This document shows positions 16,276-26,117 of a stretch of 32,583 nucleotides of DNA, in pieces (the stretch's first letter is position 1; each line of letters opens with the position of its first letter). The position numbers were made by a program, and so were the translations under genes. The stretch covers positions 1 to 32,583 of the forward strand of contig JAKAKW010000008.1 of NCBI GenBank assembly GCA_021824345.1, read 5' to 3'. This DNA is from a bacterium. Its GTDB lineage: Bacteria; Patescibacteriota; Minisyncoccia; Phycocordibacterales; UBA9973. A model generated the notes under the pieces. That model was not told the origin of the DNA. It saw only the letters and a list, made by a program, of their open reading frames with translations, and did no database searches.

Positions 16276-17036
16276 TTTTTTGTTTTTCCTTTGGCGGCAA
16301 ACCTGGTACCCGGAAAATTTCCATTCAGCGCTTTTAACAGAACCCCCTTCCGGCTTCCTCGGCCGATGAATGTTTCTATACCTTTATCGGTGGCGAACTT
16401 TGCCGCTCGCACTTTTGAGAGCATTCCTCCCCGTCCAAGATCGGAAGTTTCGGTTCCGCACAGTTTCTCAATTTTTTTGTCTATTTTTTTCACAATCTTT
16501 ACCAAAGAAGCGCCGTCATGGCGGTCCGGGTTTGAGGTGAAAAGCCCGTCTTGGTCGGTAAGAATTACGTACCTGTCCGCTTTGATTCCCGCCGCCACTA
16601 CCGCTCCGAACATATCATTGTCTCCCACAGTCAGATCTCCCGCCTTCATGAAATCATTTTCATTGATAATGGGGAGCACTTTATGGGAAAGCATAGCCTC
16701 AATGTTTTTCAGAAAATTTCCGAAATGCTCCCGGCTTCTGAAGTCCTCGCTTAAAATAAGCACCTGCCCGACCGTTATTCTGCGTTTCAGGGCCGCATGG
16801 ATATAGTCGTGCATCAGAAGCGGCTGGCCGACAGCCGCCGCTATTTTTTTTCTGGCGGGGCTGGAAAAATGCACGAAGGGAAGCCCGGTTCCTATGGCTC
16901 CGGAGCTTACCATTATCACTTCATGCCCCTTTTTTATTACCCCGGATACGTCATTCATGAGCAAATCCACCTTGCGGGCGTCCAGTCCGTTCTTTCCAAT
17001 AAGCACTCTTGTGCCGATTTTCACCACGATTCTCAT
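16272..17036 (-). CDS. proB: Glutamate 5-kinase, short form without PUA domain
   Basis: VVKIGTRVLIG, VSSGAIGTGLPF, NENDFMKAGDLTVGDNDMFGAVVAAGIKADRYVILTDQDGLFTSNP, GRGGMLSKVRAA. Confidence 0.9.
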   Translation of the reverse strand: MRIVVKIGTRVLIGKNGLDARKVDLLMNDVSGVIKKGHEVIMVSSGAIGTGLPFVHFSSPARKKIAAAVGQPLLMHDYIHAALKRRITVGQVLILSEDFRSREHFGNFLKNIEAMLSHKVLPIINENDFMKAGDLTVGDNDMFGAVVAAGIKADRYVILTDQDGLFTSNPDRHDGASLVKIVKKIDKKIEKLCGTETSDLGRGGMLSKVRAAKFATDKGIETFIGRGSRKGVLLKALNGNFPGTRFAAKGKTKK

Positions 17037-17049
17037 GAGTTAAATCCTA

Positions 17050-17697
17050 TCAGTGCGCGACGGTAAAAGCAATTACTCTGCGGGCGCCGGCGGCAAGCAG
17101 AATTTTCCTTGCTTCGGCCAAAGTGGCGCCCGTGGTGGTAACATCGTCGACCAAAACAAGATTCCGTCCGCGGATCATTTCCGCGTTTTTTGCCGCGAAG
17201 GTTTCCGTCACGTTTGCCATGCGTTCCGCCCGATGGTATATGCGCGCCTGGTGTTCCGTCTCTCTTGTCTTTTCCAAAGCGCCCCATCCGTTTTTTATGA
17301 ATCCATTTGAAATTCTTTCCAAATCCCTTGAGATGAGCTCGGACTGATTGTATCCGCGCTCTTTCCTCCTGGCTTTTGATATCGGCACCGGCGCCAGAAT
17401 CGGATCGCTGAAATTTTCCAAAAGGGAGAGTTCGGACAGCTCTTCAAGGATCGCTCCGTACAGCGCTTCGGCGAAGACGCCGGAAGTTCCGCGCCTGTTT
17501 TCATATTTTAAGCGATGGATGGCCGTTCTGACCGTCCGGCGCCGATAATCATGCAAAGAAAATATCCATTCGTCTCTCGGGCATTCAGGCGGCGGTTCCT
17601 GAGACAGGCATTCCAGGCATATTGAAGACCCGGCCCTTTTGCAGACCGCGCAATATTCCGGAAAAAGCAATTGCAATATGGCTTTTAATGCCTTCAT
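17050..17697 (-). CDS. ComF family phosphoribosyltransferase
   Basis: N-terminal CAVCKRAGSSICLECL and PRTase motif LVLVDDVTTTGATLAEA. Confidence 0.9.
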   Translation of the reverse strand: MKALKAILQLLFPEYCAVCKRAGSSICLECLSQEPPPECPRDEWIFSLHDYRRRTVRTAIHRLKYENRRGTSGVFAEALYGAILEELSELSLLENFSDPILAPVPISKARRKERGYNQSELISRDLERISNGFIKNGWGALEKTRETEHQARIYHRAERMANVTETFAAKNAEMIRGRNLVLVDDVTTTGATLAEARKILLAAGARRVIAFTVAH

Positions 17698-17721
17698 TAT
17701 GTTACAATTATACCATCGAAT

Positions 17722-18852
17722 ATGGACAATCCCCTGAAAGGCATTTTCTCAAATATCAGTCTGTTTAAAAGTTCCGGCACCAGCGAACATGCCCTGGGCA
17801 TTGACGTCGGCTCTTCTTCCATCAAGGTGGTTGAAATAAAAAAGAAAGGGGGAAAGGCCGCGCTTGAGACTTACGGAGTCATATCGCTTGGGCCGTACGC
17901 GGACGAAGACATGGGCAAAGTGACCAATCTTCCGGTAGAAAAGGTGGCGGAGGCAATACAAGAAGTGCTGAAACAGTCCGGAACCACCACCAATTCCGTC
18001 GGCGTTTCCATTCCGGTGCAGTCCAGCCTTATCTTCAACATCACGCTGCCCCAGCAAGTGTCGGAAAGCGAACTCCGTTCCATCGTGCCGCTTGAAGCGC
18101 GAAAGTATATCCCGGTTCCGATTACCGAAGTGACGTTGGATTATTTCCTTCTTCCTTCCAAAGAGCCTTCCTTCGAAGAAGCAAACAATCCGGAAACGCC
18201 TTCTGCCGCTCCCGCTTCGAAAGAGGTGCTGGCGGTCGCAATTCAGAATGACGCAATATCAAAATATCGCTCTCTCGTTTCGCAGTGCGGACTCCAGGCC
18301 GGTTTTTTTGAATTGGAAATATTTTCTTCTCTCCGGGCGAATTTGGAACATGAACTCTCCCTGGTGCTCTTGGTGGATTTCGGCGCATCTCATACGCGTC
18401 TCTCCCTGATAGAATTCGGAATGCTAAAAGCCTATCACACGGTTAATCGGGGAGGAGCGGCCATAACCGAAGCTATCGCCGAATCCTTGTCCATTCCTTT
18501 TGCCAAAGCGGAAGAAATGAAGAAGGAATATGGACTCTTCGAAAATCCGGCTGAGAAGAAGCTGGCGGGGATAATTAATACCCATCTTGATTATATTTTT
18601 TCCGAAACAAACAATATGCTCTTCGGATTTGAAAAGAAATACGGCAAGACTCCGGGCAAGGTGATTTTTTCCGGAGGAGGATCGATGCTGAAAGGCCTTT
18701 TGGAAGCGGCCTCGGGCAACTTTAAGGCAGAGGTGGAAATAGGCCGGCCTTTTTCAAAAGTCGGCTCCCCGGTTTTTTTGGAGAAGGTTCTCCAAGCAAC
18801 CGGCCCGGAATTTGCCGTAGCCCTCGGTCTTGCATTGCGAAAATTACAATAA
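17722..18852 (+). CDS. pilM: Type IV pilus assembly protein PilM
   Basis: LGIDVGSSSIKVVEIKKKGGK, LVDFGASHTRLSLIEFG, VIFSGGGSMLKGL. Confidence 0.9.
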   Translation: MDNPLKGIFSNISLFKSSGTSEHALGIDVGSSSIKVVEIKKKGGKAALETYGVISLGPYADEDMGKVTNLPVEKVAEAIQEVLKQSGTTTNSVGVSIPVQSSLIFNITLPQQVSESELRSIVPLEARKYIPVPITEVTLDYFLLPSKEPSFEEANNPETPSAAPASKEVLAVAIQNDAISKYRSLVSQCGLQAGFFELEIFSSLRANLEHELSLVLLVDFGASHTRLSLIEFGMLKAYHTVNRGGAAITEAIAESLSIPFAKAEEMKKEYGLFENPAEKKLAGIINTHLDYIFSETNNMLFGFEKKYGKTPGKVIFSGGGSMLKGLLEAASGNFKAEVEIGRPFSKVGSPVFLEKVLQATGPEFAVALGLALRKLQ

Positions 18853-18873
18853 GTGAGATAATATAAAGAAAAG

Positions 18874-19479
18874 ATGGAGATAGATTTTCAAACTTCATTC
18901 ATTCCCAAGAAGCCTATGATGGCGCCCCCGAAACCTGAGAAGGGGAAGCCCGTCAGTTTTGTTACTTTTATTTCAATTCTCATATTCTTCACCATCCTCA
19001 TCGCCACCGGCGCCCTATATTTTTATAAAGGAACTCTTTCGTCCGGAATCACAAAAATGCAGAATGACTTGAAGCTGGCCGAAGGGCGCTTTGAGCCCGC
19101 CAAGCTTTCCCAGCTGGCGCTTCTGGACAAGCGCTTGCGGGCCGGAAGCTCGGTATTGGACAAGCACGTTGCCGTGTCTCCGATTTTTCAAGAACTTGAA
19201 AAAATTACCATAAAGACGGTGCGTTACACCAGCTTTAATTACTCCCAAGAGAGCGGGACTTCCGGCAAGATAGCGGTGAAGCTGATCGGAGTAGCCACCG
19301 ACTACACTTCAGTCGCCGTCCAATCCGACTTTTTCAGCCAAGACAAGAATTTCATTGATCCGGTGTTTTCCAATCTTACCTTGAACCAAAAAGGAAACGT
19401 GTCCTTTGACCTGCAATTTTCAGTGGATCCGTCATTTATAAATTACAAGAAGGCGCTTGCCGCCGCGGCAGCGAATTAG
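18874..19479 (+). CDS. PilN-like pilus assembly protein
   Basis: Single TM then periplasmic-type domain; position directly after pilM. Confidence 0.65.
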   Translation: MEIDFQTSFIPKKPMMAPPKPEKGKPVSFVTFISILIFFTILIATGALYFYKGTLSSGITKMQNDLKLAEGRFEPAKLSQLALLDKRLRAGSSVLDKHVAVSPIFQELEKITIKTVRYTSFNYSQESGTSGKIAVKLIGVATDYTSVAVQSDFFSQDKNFIDPVFSNLTLNQKGNVSFDLQFSVDPSFINYKKALAAAAAN

Positions 19480-19481
19480 CT

Positions 19482-20066
19482 ATGGTGAAATACGTACTGC
19501 CCGCCATTTTAATAGGAATCTCCCTGGCCATGTTTTTCGGCTTCACCAATCCTATTCTTGGAGATATTTCCAATTTGAAAACGCTGTCTTCTTCATATAA
19601 CCAAGCCTTGTCCAATTCAAAGGAACTGGAAATGGAACGCGACAAGCTTACGGCCAAATACAACACCATTGATCCGCAAAACATTGAGAAGCTCGGCAAG
19701 CTGATGCCGGACAGCGTGGACAACATTCGGCTGATATTGGAAATAGAAAAAATCGCCGCTCCCTACGGCATGACCATTAAAGATGTCCAATACAATTCTC
19801 CGGAACAGAACAGCGCAAGCGTAAGCCAGAGAGCGGGAGGGGGCGGAGTCACCTCCGGCCTTTATGGCACATGGAACCTGCAATTTTCCACTCAAGGGTC
19901 CTATGACAATTTCGTGAGTTTCTTGAAGGATCTGGAAGACAATCTGAGGATCGTGGACGTATCCTCCATAAGTTTCACTTCCGAAGACATTCCCGGCCTA
20001 AATCCGAATCTTCCCCGGGTGTACAAATTTGACATCGCCTTGAGCACTTATTGGCTAAAAAATTAA
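19482..20066 (+). CDS. PilO-like pilus assembly protein
   Basis: Single TM, coiled coil, GTWNLQFSTQGSYDNFVSFLKDLEDNLRIVDVSSISF typical of PilO C-terminal domains. Confidence 0.75.
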   Translation: MVKYVLPAILIGISLAMFFGFTNPILGDISNLKTLSSSYNQALSNSKELEMERDKLTAKYNTIDPQNIEKLGKLMPDSVDNIRLILEIEKIAAPYGMTIKDVQYNSPEQNSASVSQRAGGGGVTSGLYGTWNLQFSTQGSYDNFVSFLKDLEDNLRIVDVSSISFTSEDIPGLNPNLPRVYKFDIALSTYWLKN

Positions 20067-20067
20067 A

Positions 20068-20613
20068 ATGCGCGGAAAGATAAAAAACATAATAATATTC
20101 GCGGTGGCGGCGGTCGTTCTTGTTTTTCTGTACGTGACTTTTTTCAGCGGAGGCGGAAATTCCGGAAATTCCAGCCTGGTCACTTCTTCTTCTCCGATGG
20201 ATATAAATTCCGCCATATCCAATCTGTCAAATTCCAGTTCCGGCAACAGTCCGACCATCGGCAACGATTTCCTCTCATTGCTTTTGTCCATCCGGAGCAT
20301 CAATCTGAACGATTCAATCTTTTCGGATAAGTCATGGTTGAACCTTCGAGACTCCAGCGTAGTTTTGAATCCGGCAAGCGGAGAAGAAGGGCGGCCCAAT
20401 CCGTTTGCTCCCATAGGATCGGATATTATGTCCAACACGGGGAATCCGTCCTCTTCAACTTTCAGCATGCTTCCGGGACAGATGCCTTCCGCCGGAATGA
20501 ATGACACCGGATCAAGCGGAACGAATCCGAACATTTCATTTGATAATCCTTCCAGTTCCGTTGACAGCGGAATAAACCCGCCGGCTGCTCCGCCGGTCGG
20601 TTCGGGCAATTAA
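20068..20613 (+). CDS. Hypothetical Ser/Asn/Pro-rich membrane-anchored protein of the pilus locus
   Basis: N-terminal TM; sits in the PilP-like position between pilO-like and pilB. Confidence 0.6.
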   Translation: MRGKIKNIIIFAVAAVVLVFLYVTFFSGGGNSGNSSLVTSSSPMDINSAISNLSNSSSGNSPTIGNDFLSLLLSIRSINLNDSIFSDKSWLNLRDSSVVLNPASGEEGRPNPFAPIGSDIMSNTGNPSSSTFSMLPGQMPSAGMNDTGSSGTNPNISFDNPSSSVDSGINPPAAPPVGSGN

Positions 20614-20626
20614 TCGAAAAAGCAAT

Positions 20627-22384
20627 ATGAGTTTTTTAGAAGAGTTGGCCCAAAACGGCCTGATAAAAAAGAATCAGATAGACCAAGTCAAGAATTTGGC
20701 GATGGAAAAATACGGAGGGAGCGTGGACCAAGCCCTCGTCGCTCTTGGCATTTCGGAAGACAAAGTGCTCGAGGCCAAGGGAAAGTATTTGAAAATACCG
20801 GTTCGCAAGATAAATACGAATGAGATATCTTTTGACGCGCTCAAATATATTCCCGAGGACTCCGCGGCCTACTATCATTTCGTTCCGGTAGAGCTGAAAG
20901 ACGGGGTTTTGGAAGTCGGCGTAACTGATCCGGAAAACGTGCAGGCCATGGACGCTCTGGAATTCATCTCGGCCAAATCCGGGGTGCCGTTCAAGGTGTA
21001 TTTGATTTCGGAAAGCGATTACAAGAGCGTGATGGAAAGCTACCGCGGAATGGGGAGCCAGGTGGAAGAAGCCCTGGACGAGATAAGCGAAGAGGAAAAA
21101 GAGGAGAGCAAGAACAAAAGCGAAAAAGAGGCGAAGAATCTCGGAAAGGAAATAAAAGAAGCGGAGAATTCGGACAATAAAAAGATAGTGGAAGACGCGC
21201 CGGTGATAAAGATCGTGGCGGTGCTTCTTAAAAACGCCATTGAGGGCGGAGCTTCGGATATCCATATAGAGCACACGGGAGACAAGGTAAAAGTGCGCTT
21301 CCGAGTGGACGGCGTATTGCATACCGCCGTAGTCTTGCCTCCGAATATTCACAGCGGAATCGTGGCCAGAGTAAAGATACTTGCCAAGCTTCGGCTGGAT
21401 GAAAAGCGGAAGCCCCAAGACGGATCTTTCAGCACATCCGTAGACGATCGGAAAATAGACTTCCGCGTTTCCACCATGCCGTCTTATTACGGCGAAAAGG
21501 TAGTGATCAGAATATTGGATGCCCTTAAGGGGGTGAAATCTCTTGACCAGCTCGGCCTTTCAGAGAGGAACATGGAAATGGTTAAAAGAGTGATCGAAAA
21601 ACCGTACGGCCTGGTGCTGATAACCGGACCGACCGGCAGCGGAAAATCCACCACTTTGTATTCAATGATGAACCAACTGGACAAGGAGGAGAACAATATC
21701 GTTTCCTTGGAAGATCCTGTGGAATATCACATTCCCGGAATCAACCAATCCCAGATGATGCCGGAAATCGGATATACTTTCGCTTCCGGACTGCGGTCCA
21801 TCCTTCGCCAAGACCCGGATGTAATCATGGTGGGAGAGATACGCGATAAAGAAACGGCCGAACTTGCCATACAAGCGGCTTTGACCGGACACCTTGTTTT
21901 TTCCACTCTGCATACCAACAACGCCATCGGCGCGGTGCCCCGGCTGGTGGACATGGGAATAGATCCGTATTTGATAGCCCCGACTCTGGTGCTTTCCGTG
22001 GCTCAGCGTCTCGCCCGGCTGGCGTGTCCCGACGCGAAAAAGCTGGTGCCTATGGATGAAAGCATAAAAATACAGATACAGGACGAGATAAAAGACTTGC
22101 CGGAAAATTTCAAGAAAGAAATAAAAATCAAAGATCAGATGTACGAAGTGGTTCCCACCGAGAAATGCCCTTCCGGCACGAAAGGGCGCGTCGCCATCTT
22201 TGAAATGTTCGAGGTGGACAAGGAAATGCAGAATGTGATTCTGAAAAATCCCATCGGATCGGAGATATACAAAGTGGCTCGGGCCCACGGCATGCTCACC
22301 ATGCGCGAGGATGCCACCTTGAAAGCGCTGGACGGAGTCATTCCGTTCAAGGAAGTTTACAATTTCAATAACGAAGGCGATTAA
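20627..22384 (+). CDS. pilB: Type IV pilus extension ATPase PilB/GspE
   Basis: GASDIHIEHTGD, LITGPTGSGKSTTLYSMM Walker A, IMVGEIRDKETAELAIQAALTGHLVFSTLHTNNA. Confidence 0.93.
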   Translation: MSFLEELAQNGLIKKNQIDQVKNLAMEKYGGSVDQALVALGISEDKVLEAKGKYLKIPVRKINTNEISFDALKYIPEDSAAYYHFVPVELKDGVLEVGVTDPENVQAMDALEFISAKSGVPFKVYLISESDYKSVMESYRGMGSQVEEALDEISEEEKEESKNKSEKEAKNLGKEIKEAENSDNKKIVEDAPVIKIVAVLLKNAIEGGASDIHIEHTGDKVKVRFRVDGVLHTAVVLPPNIHSGIVARVKILAKLRLDEKRKPQDGSFSTSVDDRKIDFRVSTMPSYYGEKVVIRILDALKGVKSLDQLGLSERNMEMVKRVIEKPYGLVLITGPTGSGKSTTLYSMMNQLDKEENNIVSLEDPVEYHIPGINQSQMMPEIGYTFASGLRSILRQDPDVIMVGEIRDKETAELAIQAALTGHLVFSTLHTNNAIGAVPRLVDMGIDPYLIAPTLVLSVAQRLARLACPDAKKLVPMDESIKIQIQDEIKDLPENFKKEIKIKDQMYEVVPTEKCPSGTKGRVAIFEMFEVDKEMQNVILKNPIGSEIYKVARAHGMLTMREDATLKALDGVIPFKEVYNFNNEGD

Positions 22385-22430
22385 TGTATTTTTAACGCCC
22401 GATTTGTTATAATTTAATGGATAAATTTTT

Positions 22431-23489
22431 ATGGACTACAAAGCAAAACTCGAAGAACTAATAGAAACAGTCATCCAAGAAAACGGATCGGATCTTCACA
22501 TCGGATCCGGCAGAGTTCCGGCCATAAGGGTGATGGGTCAGCTGATCTTTTTGGTAAAAAAGCCCGTCATGACTCAAGAAGAAATATTCGGAATACTGGA
22601 AGCGGTTCTCGGAAAAGAGAGGCTGGAGAAATTCAAAGAAAACCAAGAAGCGGATTTTTCTTTCGAGTTTAAAGGAGAAGCCAGGATGCGCGGAAACGCC
22701 TTTTTCCAGAAAAAGGAAGTGTGCGTGGCTTTTAGACTCATCCCGAAAGTAAGGAGCCTGGAAGAACTGCGCTTGCCGCCGGTGCTCAAAGACATAGCGC
22801 ACAGCAATCAAGGATTTTTCCTGGTAGTGGGTCCCGTCGGGCAAGGAAAATCCACTACGCTGGCCGCAATGATAGATTCCGTAAACCGCGATCAGGCCCG
22901 GCATATAGTTACCATTGAAGATCCGATCGAATACGTGTTCGTGCCGGACAAGTCCATGATAGACCAGCGGGAGGTGGGAATCGATACCAAGGATTTCCAT
23001 TCCGCTTTGAAGTCCGCCTTTAGAGAGGATATGAACATAATAATGGTGGGGGAGATGCGCAATCCGGAGACGATTTCAACCGCGGTTACCGCGGCGGAAA
23101 CCGGACACCTGGTGCTTTCCACTCTGCATACCAACAACGCCTCCCAGACCATCGACAGAATTATTGACTCGTTCCCGGGATATCAGCAGGAGCAGATACG
23201 CATAGAGCTTTCCTCGAGCCTTTTGGGAATTTTCTCCCAGCGCCTTATCCCTCGGCAGGCAGGCGGCCTGGTTCCGGCCTATGAACTGCTTTTGAATAAT
23301 AAAGCCATTGCCCATTTGATCCGGGAAAAGAGGACCCAAGAAATAGACATCGCCATAGAAACCGGATCGGAATCGGGAATGGTGGATTTGAACCGCTCGC
23401 TTTCCGAGTTGGTGCGTTCCGGAGAAATTTCCGCGGACGATGCCTATCGGTATTCTTCGAATCCGAAAGGGCTGGAAAGAATGATCTAA
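22431..23489 (+). CDS. pilT: Pilus retraction ATPase PilT
   Basis: GSDLHIGSGRVPAIRVMGQL, GPVGQGKSTTLAAMID, GEMRNPETISTAVTAAETGHLVLSTLHTNNASQTIDRIIDSFP. Confidence 0.92.
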   Translation: MDYKAKLEELIETVIQENGSDLHIGSGRVPAIRVMGQLIFLVKKPVMTQEEIFGILEAVLGKERLEKFKENQEADFSFEFKGEARMRGNAFFQKKEVCVAFRLIPKVRSLEELRLPPVLKDIAHSNQGFFLVVGPVGQGKSTTLAAMIDSVNRDQARHIVTIEDPIEYVFVPDKSMIDQREVGIDTKDFHSALKSAFREDMNIIMVGEMRNPETISTAVTAAETGHLVLSTLHTNNASQTIDRIIDSFPGYQQEQIRIELSSSLLGIFSQRLIPRQAGGLVPAYELLLNNKAIAHLIREKRTQEIDIAIETGSESGMVDLNRSLSELVRSGEISADDAYRYSSNPKGLERMI

Positions 23490-23490
23490 C

Positions 23491-24696
23491 ATGCTTTTTA
23501 AATACAAGGCCATAGACCAAAAAGGGGCTAGCAAAGAAGGGGAGATCGACGCTCCCGACAAAAATTCCGCTATCAGCGGATTGCAGAGGCGGGGGCTTAT
23601 CGTTACCTCCATAGTGGATGAAAAAGGCAGGAAGTCAATCTGGGACATGTCTTTCTTTGAGAGAGTGCCGCCAAAGGACATAGTGATACTTTCCAGGGAA
23701 ATTTCCACTTTGTTCGGAGCGCAAGTATCCGCTCTTCGGGCTTTTACCTTAATGGCCGAAAATACGGAGAACAAGCTTCTTACCCGAGAACTCACGCAAG
23801 TCGCGGACGATTTGAAAGCGGGCATTTCCATCTCTGAAGCGCTGGCCAAGCACCCGGATGTTTTTTCAAACTTTTATGTGAATATGGTCAAATCCGGAGA
23901 AGAAACCGGCAAGCTGAACGAAACATTCGCCCATCTTGCGGACTACCTCAACAGGCAGTACGAGCTGACCGCCAAGACCAAGAATGCCTTGATCTATCCG
24001 GTATTCGTGATAATTACATTTTTCGTGGTTATGTCCCTCATGTTCGTGGTGGTGATACCGAAGCTTAAAGGAATCATCGTGGATTCGGGGCAGACTCCGC
24101 CGGTGTATACCCAGATCATCATCGCCCTTTCCGACTTTTTTACCCAGTACGGATTTCTGGTGATCATCTTTTTGATTCTGGCGGGGGTATGGTTGTGGCG
24201 GCTGTCTACCACCGAGCGGGGAAAAACTTACATTGACAAAGTGCGCCTTTCCATTCCCGCGGTGGGAAATCTTTATCGGAAGCTCTTTCTTTCCAGAGTG
24301 GCGGACAACATGGATACGATGCTCACTTCCGGCATACCGATTGTCCGAGCGATCGACATTACATCTTTGGTTGTGGGCAGCAGGGTATACAAGGAAATAT
24401 TGTCCGAAATGGCGGACAGCGTAAAATCAGGATTGTCTCTTTCCCTGGCTCTTGAAAAGCATTCCGAGCATATACCCGGCATGATGACCCAGATGGTGAA
24501 GGTGGGAGAAGAAACCGGTTCGCTCGGAACCATCTTGAAGACTCTCGCGGATTTCTATAAAAGGGAAGTGGATGATGCCGTAGATACCTTGGTGGGCTTG
24601 ATAGAGCCTGTAATGATAGTGGTATTGGGACTCGGAGTGGGGCTGCTCCTCGTTTCCATTCTGATGCCCATATATAACTTGGCCGGCTCCATATAA
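23491..24696 (+). CDS. pilC: Inner-membrane platform protein PilC/GspF
   Basis: MLFKYKAIDQKGASKEGEIDA, duplicated GspF domains, MVKSGEETGKL / MVKVGEETGSL. Confidence 0.92.
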   Translation: MLFKYKAIDQKGASKEGEIDAPDKNSAISGLQRRGLIVTSIVDEKGRKSIWDMSFFERVPPKDIVILSREISTLFGAQVSALRAFTLMAENTENKLLTRELTQVADDLKAGISISEALAKHPDVFSNFYVNMVKSGEETGKLNETFAHLADYLNRQYELTAKTKNALIYPVFVIITFFVVMSLMFVVVIPKLKGIIVDSGQTPPVYTQIIIALSDFFTQYGFLVIIFLILAGVWLWRLSTTERGKTYIDKVRLSIPAVGNLYRKLFLSRVADNMDTMLTSGIPIVRAIDITSLVVGSRVYKEILSEMADSVKSGLSLSLALEKHSEHIPGMMTQMVKVGEETGSLGTILKTLADFYKREVDDAVDTLVGLIEPVMIVVLGLGVGLLLVSILMPIYNLAGSI

Positions 24697-24797
24697 CGGC
24701 TGTGGATAACTTTATTGCTTAACTTTCCGCCCGGAAATGATATAATTCCCCTATAAGAACAAACTTAAGTCGACATTATTATAACTTTAGCAAAATT

Positions 24798-25226
24798 ATG
24801 AGAAACAGAAATTTTAAGAGAGGCTTCACCCTTATAGAACTCTTGGTGGTAGTGGCCATTATCGGAATTCTGGCTTCAGTCGTGCTTGCGTCCTTAAACA
24901 GCGCGCGAGCCAAAGGAGCGGATGCGGCCACTGAGGCAAACTTGTCCAATGCCAGAGCGCAAGCGGAATTGTTCTATGACAGCGCTTCTCCCAACAGTTA
25001 TACCAACGTTTGCACCACGGGCACGAACAACATTTCAGCCAGCATTGCCGCAGCCACTAAATCTTCCGGAGGAACGGCGTCCTGCTATAATTCCCCAAGC
25101 GGCGACGCCTGGGCCGCTTGGGCGCCGCTTAAAGTTACCACCGGCCATTACTGGTGCGTAGACTCCACAGGAGCGTCTAAAGAAGAAACTGCCGCCCCGG
25201 CCGCCGGCGCTTCGGTTTGCCCATAA
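24798..25226 (+). CDS. Type IV (major-like) prepilin
   Basis: RGFTLIELLVVVAIIGILASVVLASLNSARAKG prepilin signature; followed by a strong terminator. Confidence 0.92.
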   Translation: MRNRNFKRGFTLIELLVVVAIIGILASVVLASLNSARAKGADAATEANLSNARAQAELFYDSASPNSYTNVCTTGTNNISASIAAATKSSGGTASCYNSPSGDAWAAWAPLKVTTGHYWCVDSTGASKEETAAPAAGASVCP

Positions 25227-25248
25227 TCCTATGCCTAGATTGGAATTC

Positions 25249-25283
25249 GCAAAAACGCCCCGCTCGGGGCGTTTTTGCTTTTT
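25249..25283 (+). terminator. Rho-independent terminator after the pilin gene
   Basis: GCAAAAACGCCCC-GCTC-GGGGCGTTTTTGC followed by TTTTT. Confidence 0.92.
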
Positions 25284-25315
25284 GCGTGCTATAATATTAA
25301 TGTCTGATTCAAATT

Positions 25316-26110
25316 ATGAACATAGCGGTATTGATCATCTTTTTTGTTTTCGGAATAATCATCGGCAGTTTTTTGAACGTGGTTATTTTCAGGCTGAATA
25401 CCGGCAAGACCTTCGGCGGGCGTAGCCAATGCTTGTCCTGCCATAAGACGCTTTCCTGGTACGAACTTGTGCCAGTGGCCAGCTTTCTTTTACAGAGAGG
25501 AAGATGCCGGTCTTGCCGAGCCAGAATTTCTTTTCAATATCCGCTTATTGAGCTGGCCTCCGGACTGATATTCCTCGGGCTGTTTCTTAAGCTCCAGGCA
25601 TCTTTCTTTTATTCCGATGTTCTGTCCTTTGCGGCGGTATACGCTTTTTATGCCGTGATGTTTTCCATTTTGCTGGTTATCACCGCCTATGACGCCAGGC
25701 ATAAGGTTATTCCTGATTCGCTCGTGATCGTATTTGGAATTCTGGCTTTTGCGGGACTGTTCTTGTTTCGGGACGGATTCCTCAGTCCGCACATTCCGTC
25801 ATTCTATGATTTTCTGTACGGCATTCTCTTCGCTCTGCCCTTCGGAGCAATTTGGTTTTTTTCAAAAGGAAAATGGATGGGGCTTGGCGATGGGAAGCTC
25901 GCTCTCGGCCTTTCTTGGTTCCTGGGTCCGGTCTATATGTTTTCCGCCTTGGCCCTGGCCTTCTGGACGGGAGCGGCCGTCGGCATGATTTTGGTCGCTT
26001 TCAAAAAATTGAGCGGGCTTAAAAGCGAAGTGCCCTTCGCCCCGTTTCTGGCGCTCGGCGCCATCCTGGCGTTTTTCTTCCAGCTGAATTTTTTCGGAGC
26101 CGCTTTTTGA
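25316..26110 (+). CDS. pilD: Prepilin peptidase
   Basis: CLSCHKTLSWYELVPVASFLLQRGRCRSCRARIS; VITAYDARHKVIPD and GLGDGKLALGLSWFLG aspartate motifs. Confidence 0.92.
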   Translation: MNIAVLIIFFVFGIIIGSFLNVVIFRLNTGKTFGGRSQCLSCHKTLSWYELVPVASFLLQRGRCRSCRARISFQYPLIELASGLIFLGLFLKLQASFFYSDVLSFAAVYAFYAVMFSILLVITAYDARHKVIPDSLVIVFGILAFAGLFLFRDGFLSPHIPSFYDFLYGILFALPFGAIWFFSKGKWMGLGDGKLALGLSWFLGPVYMFSALALAFWTGAAVGMILVAFKKLSGLKSEVPFAPFLALGAILAFFFQLNFFGAAF

Positions 26111-26117
26111 TCGCAAA

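Noticed and set aside
20636-21418. 260-aa minus-strand ORF opposite pilB
   Set aside because: Antisense to pilB; no recognisable motifs.
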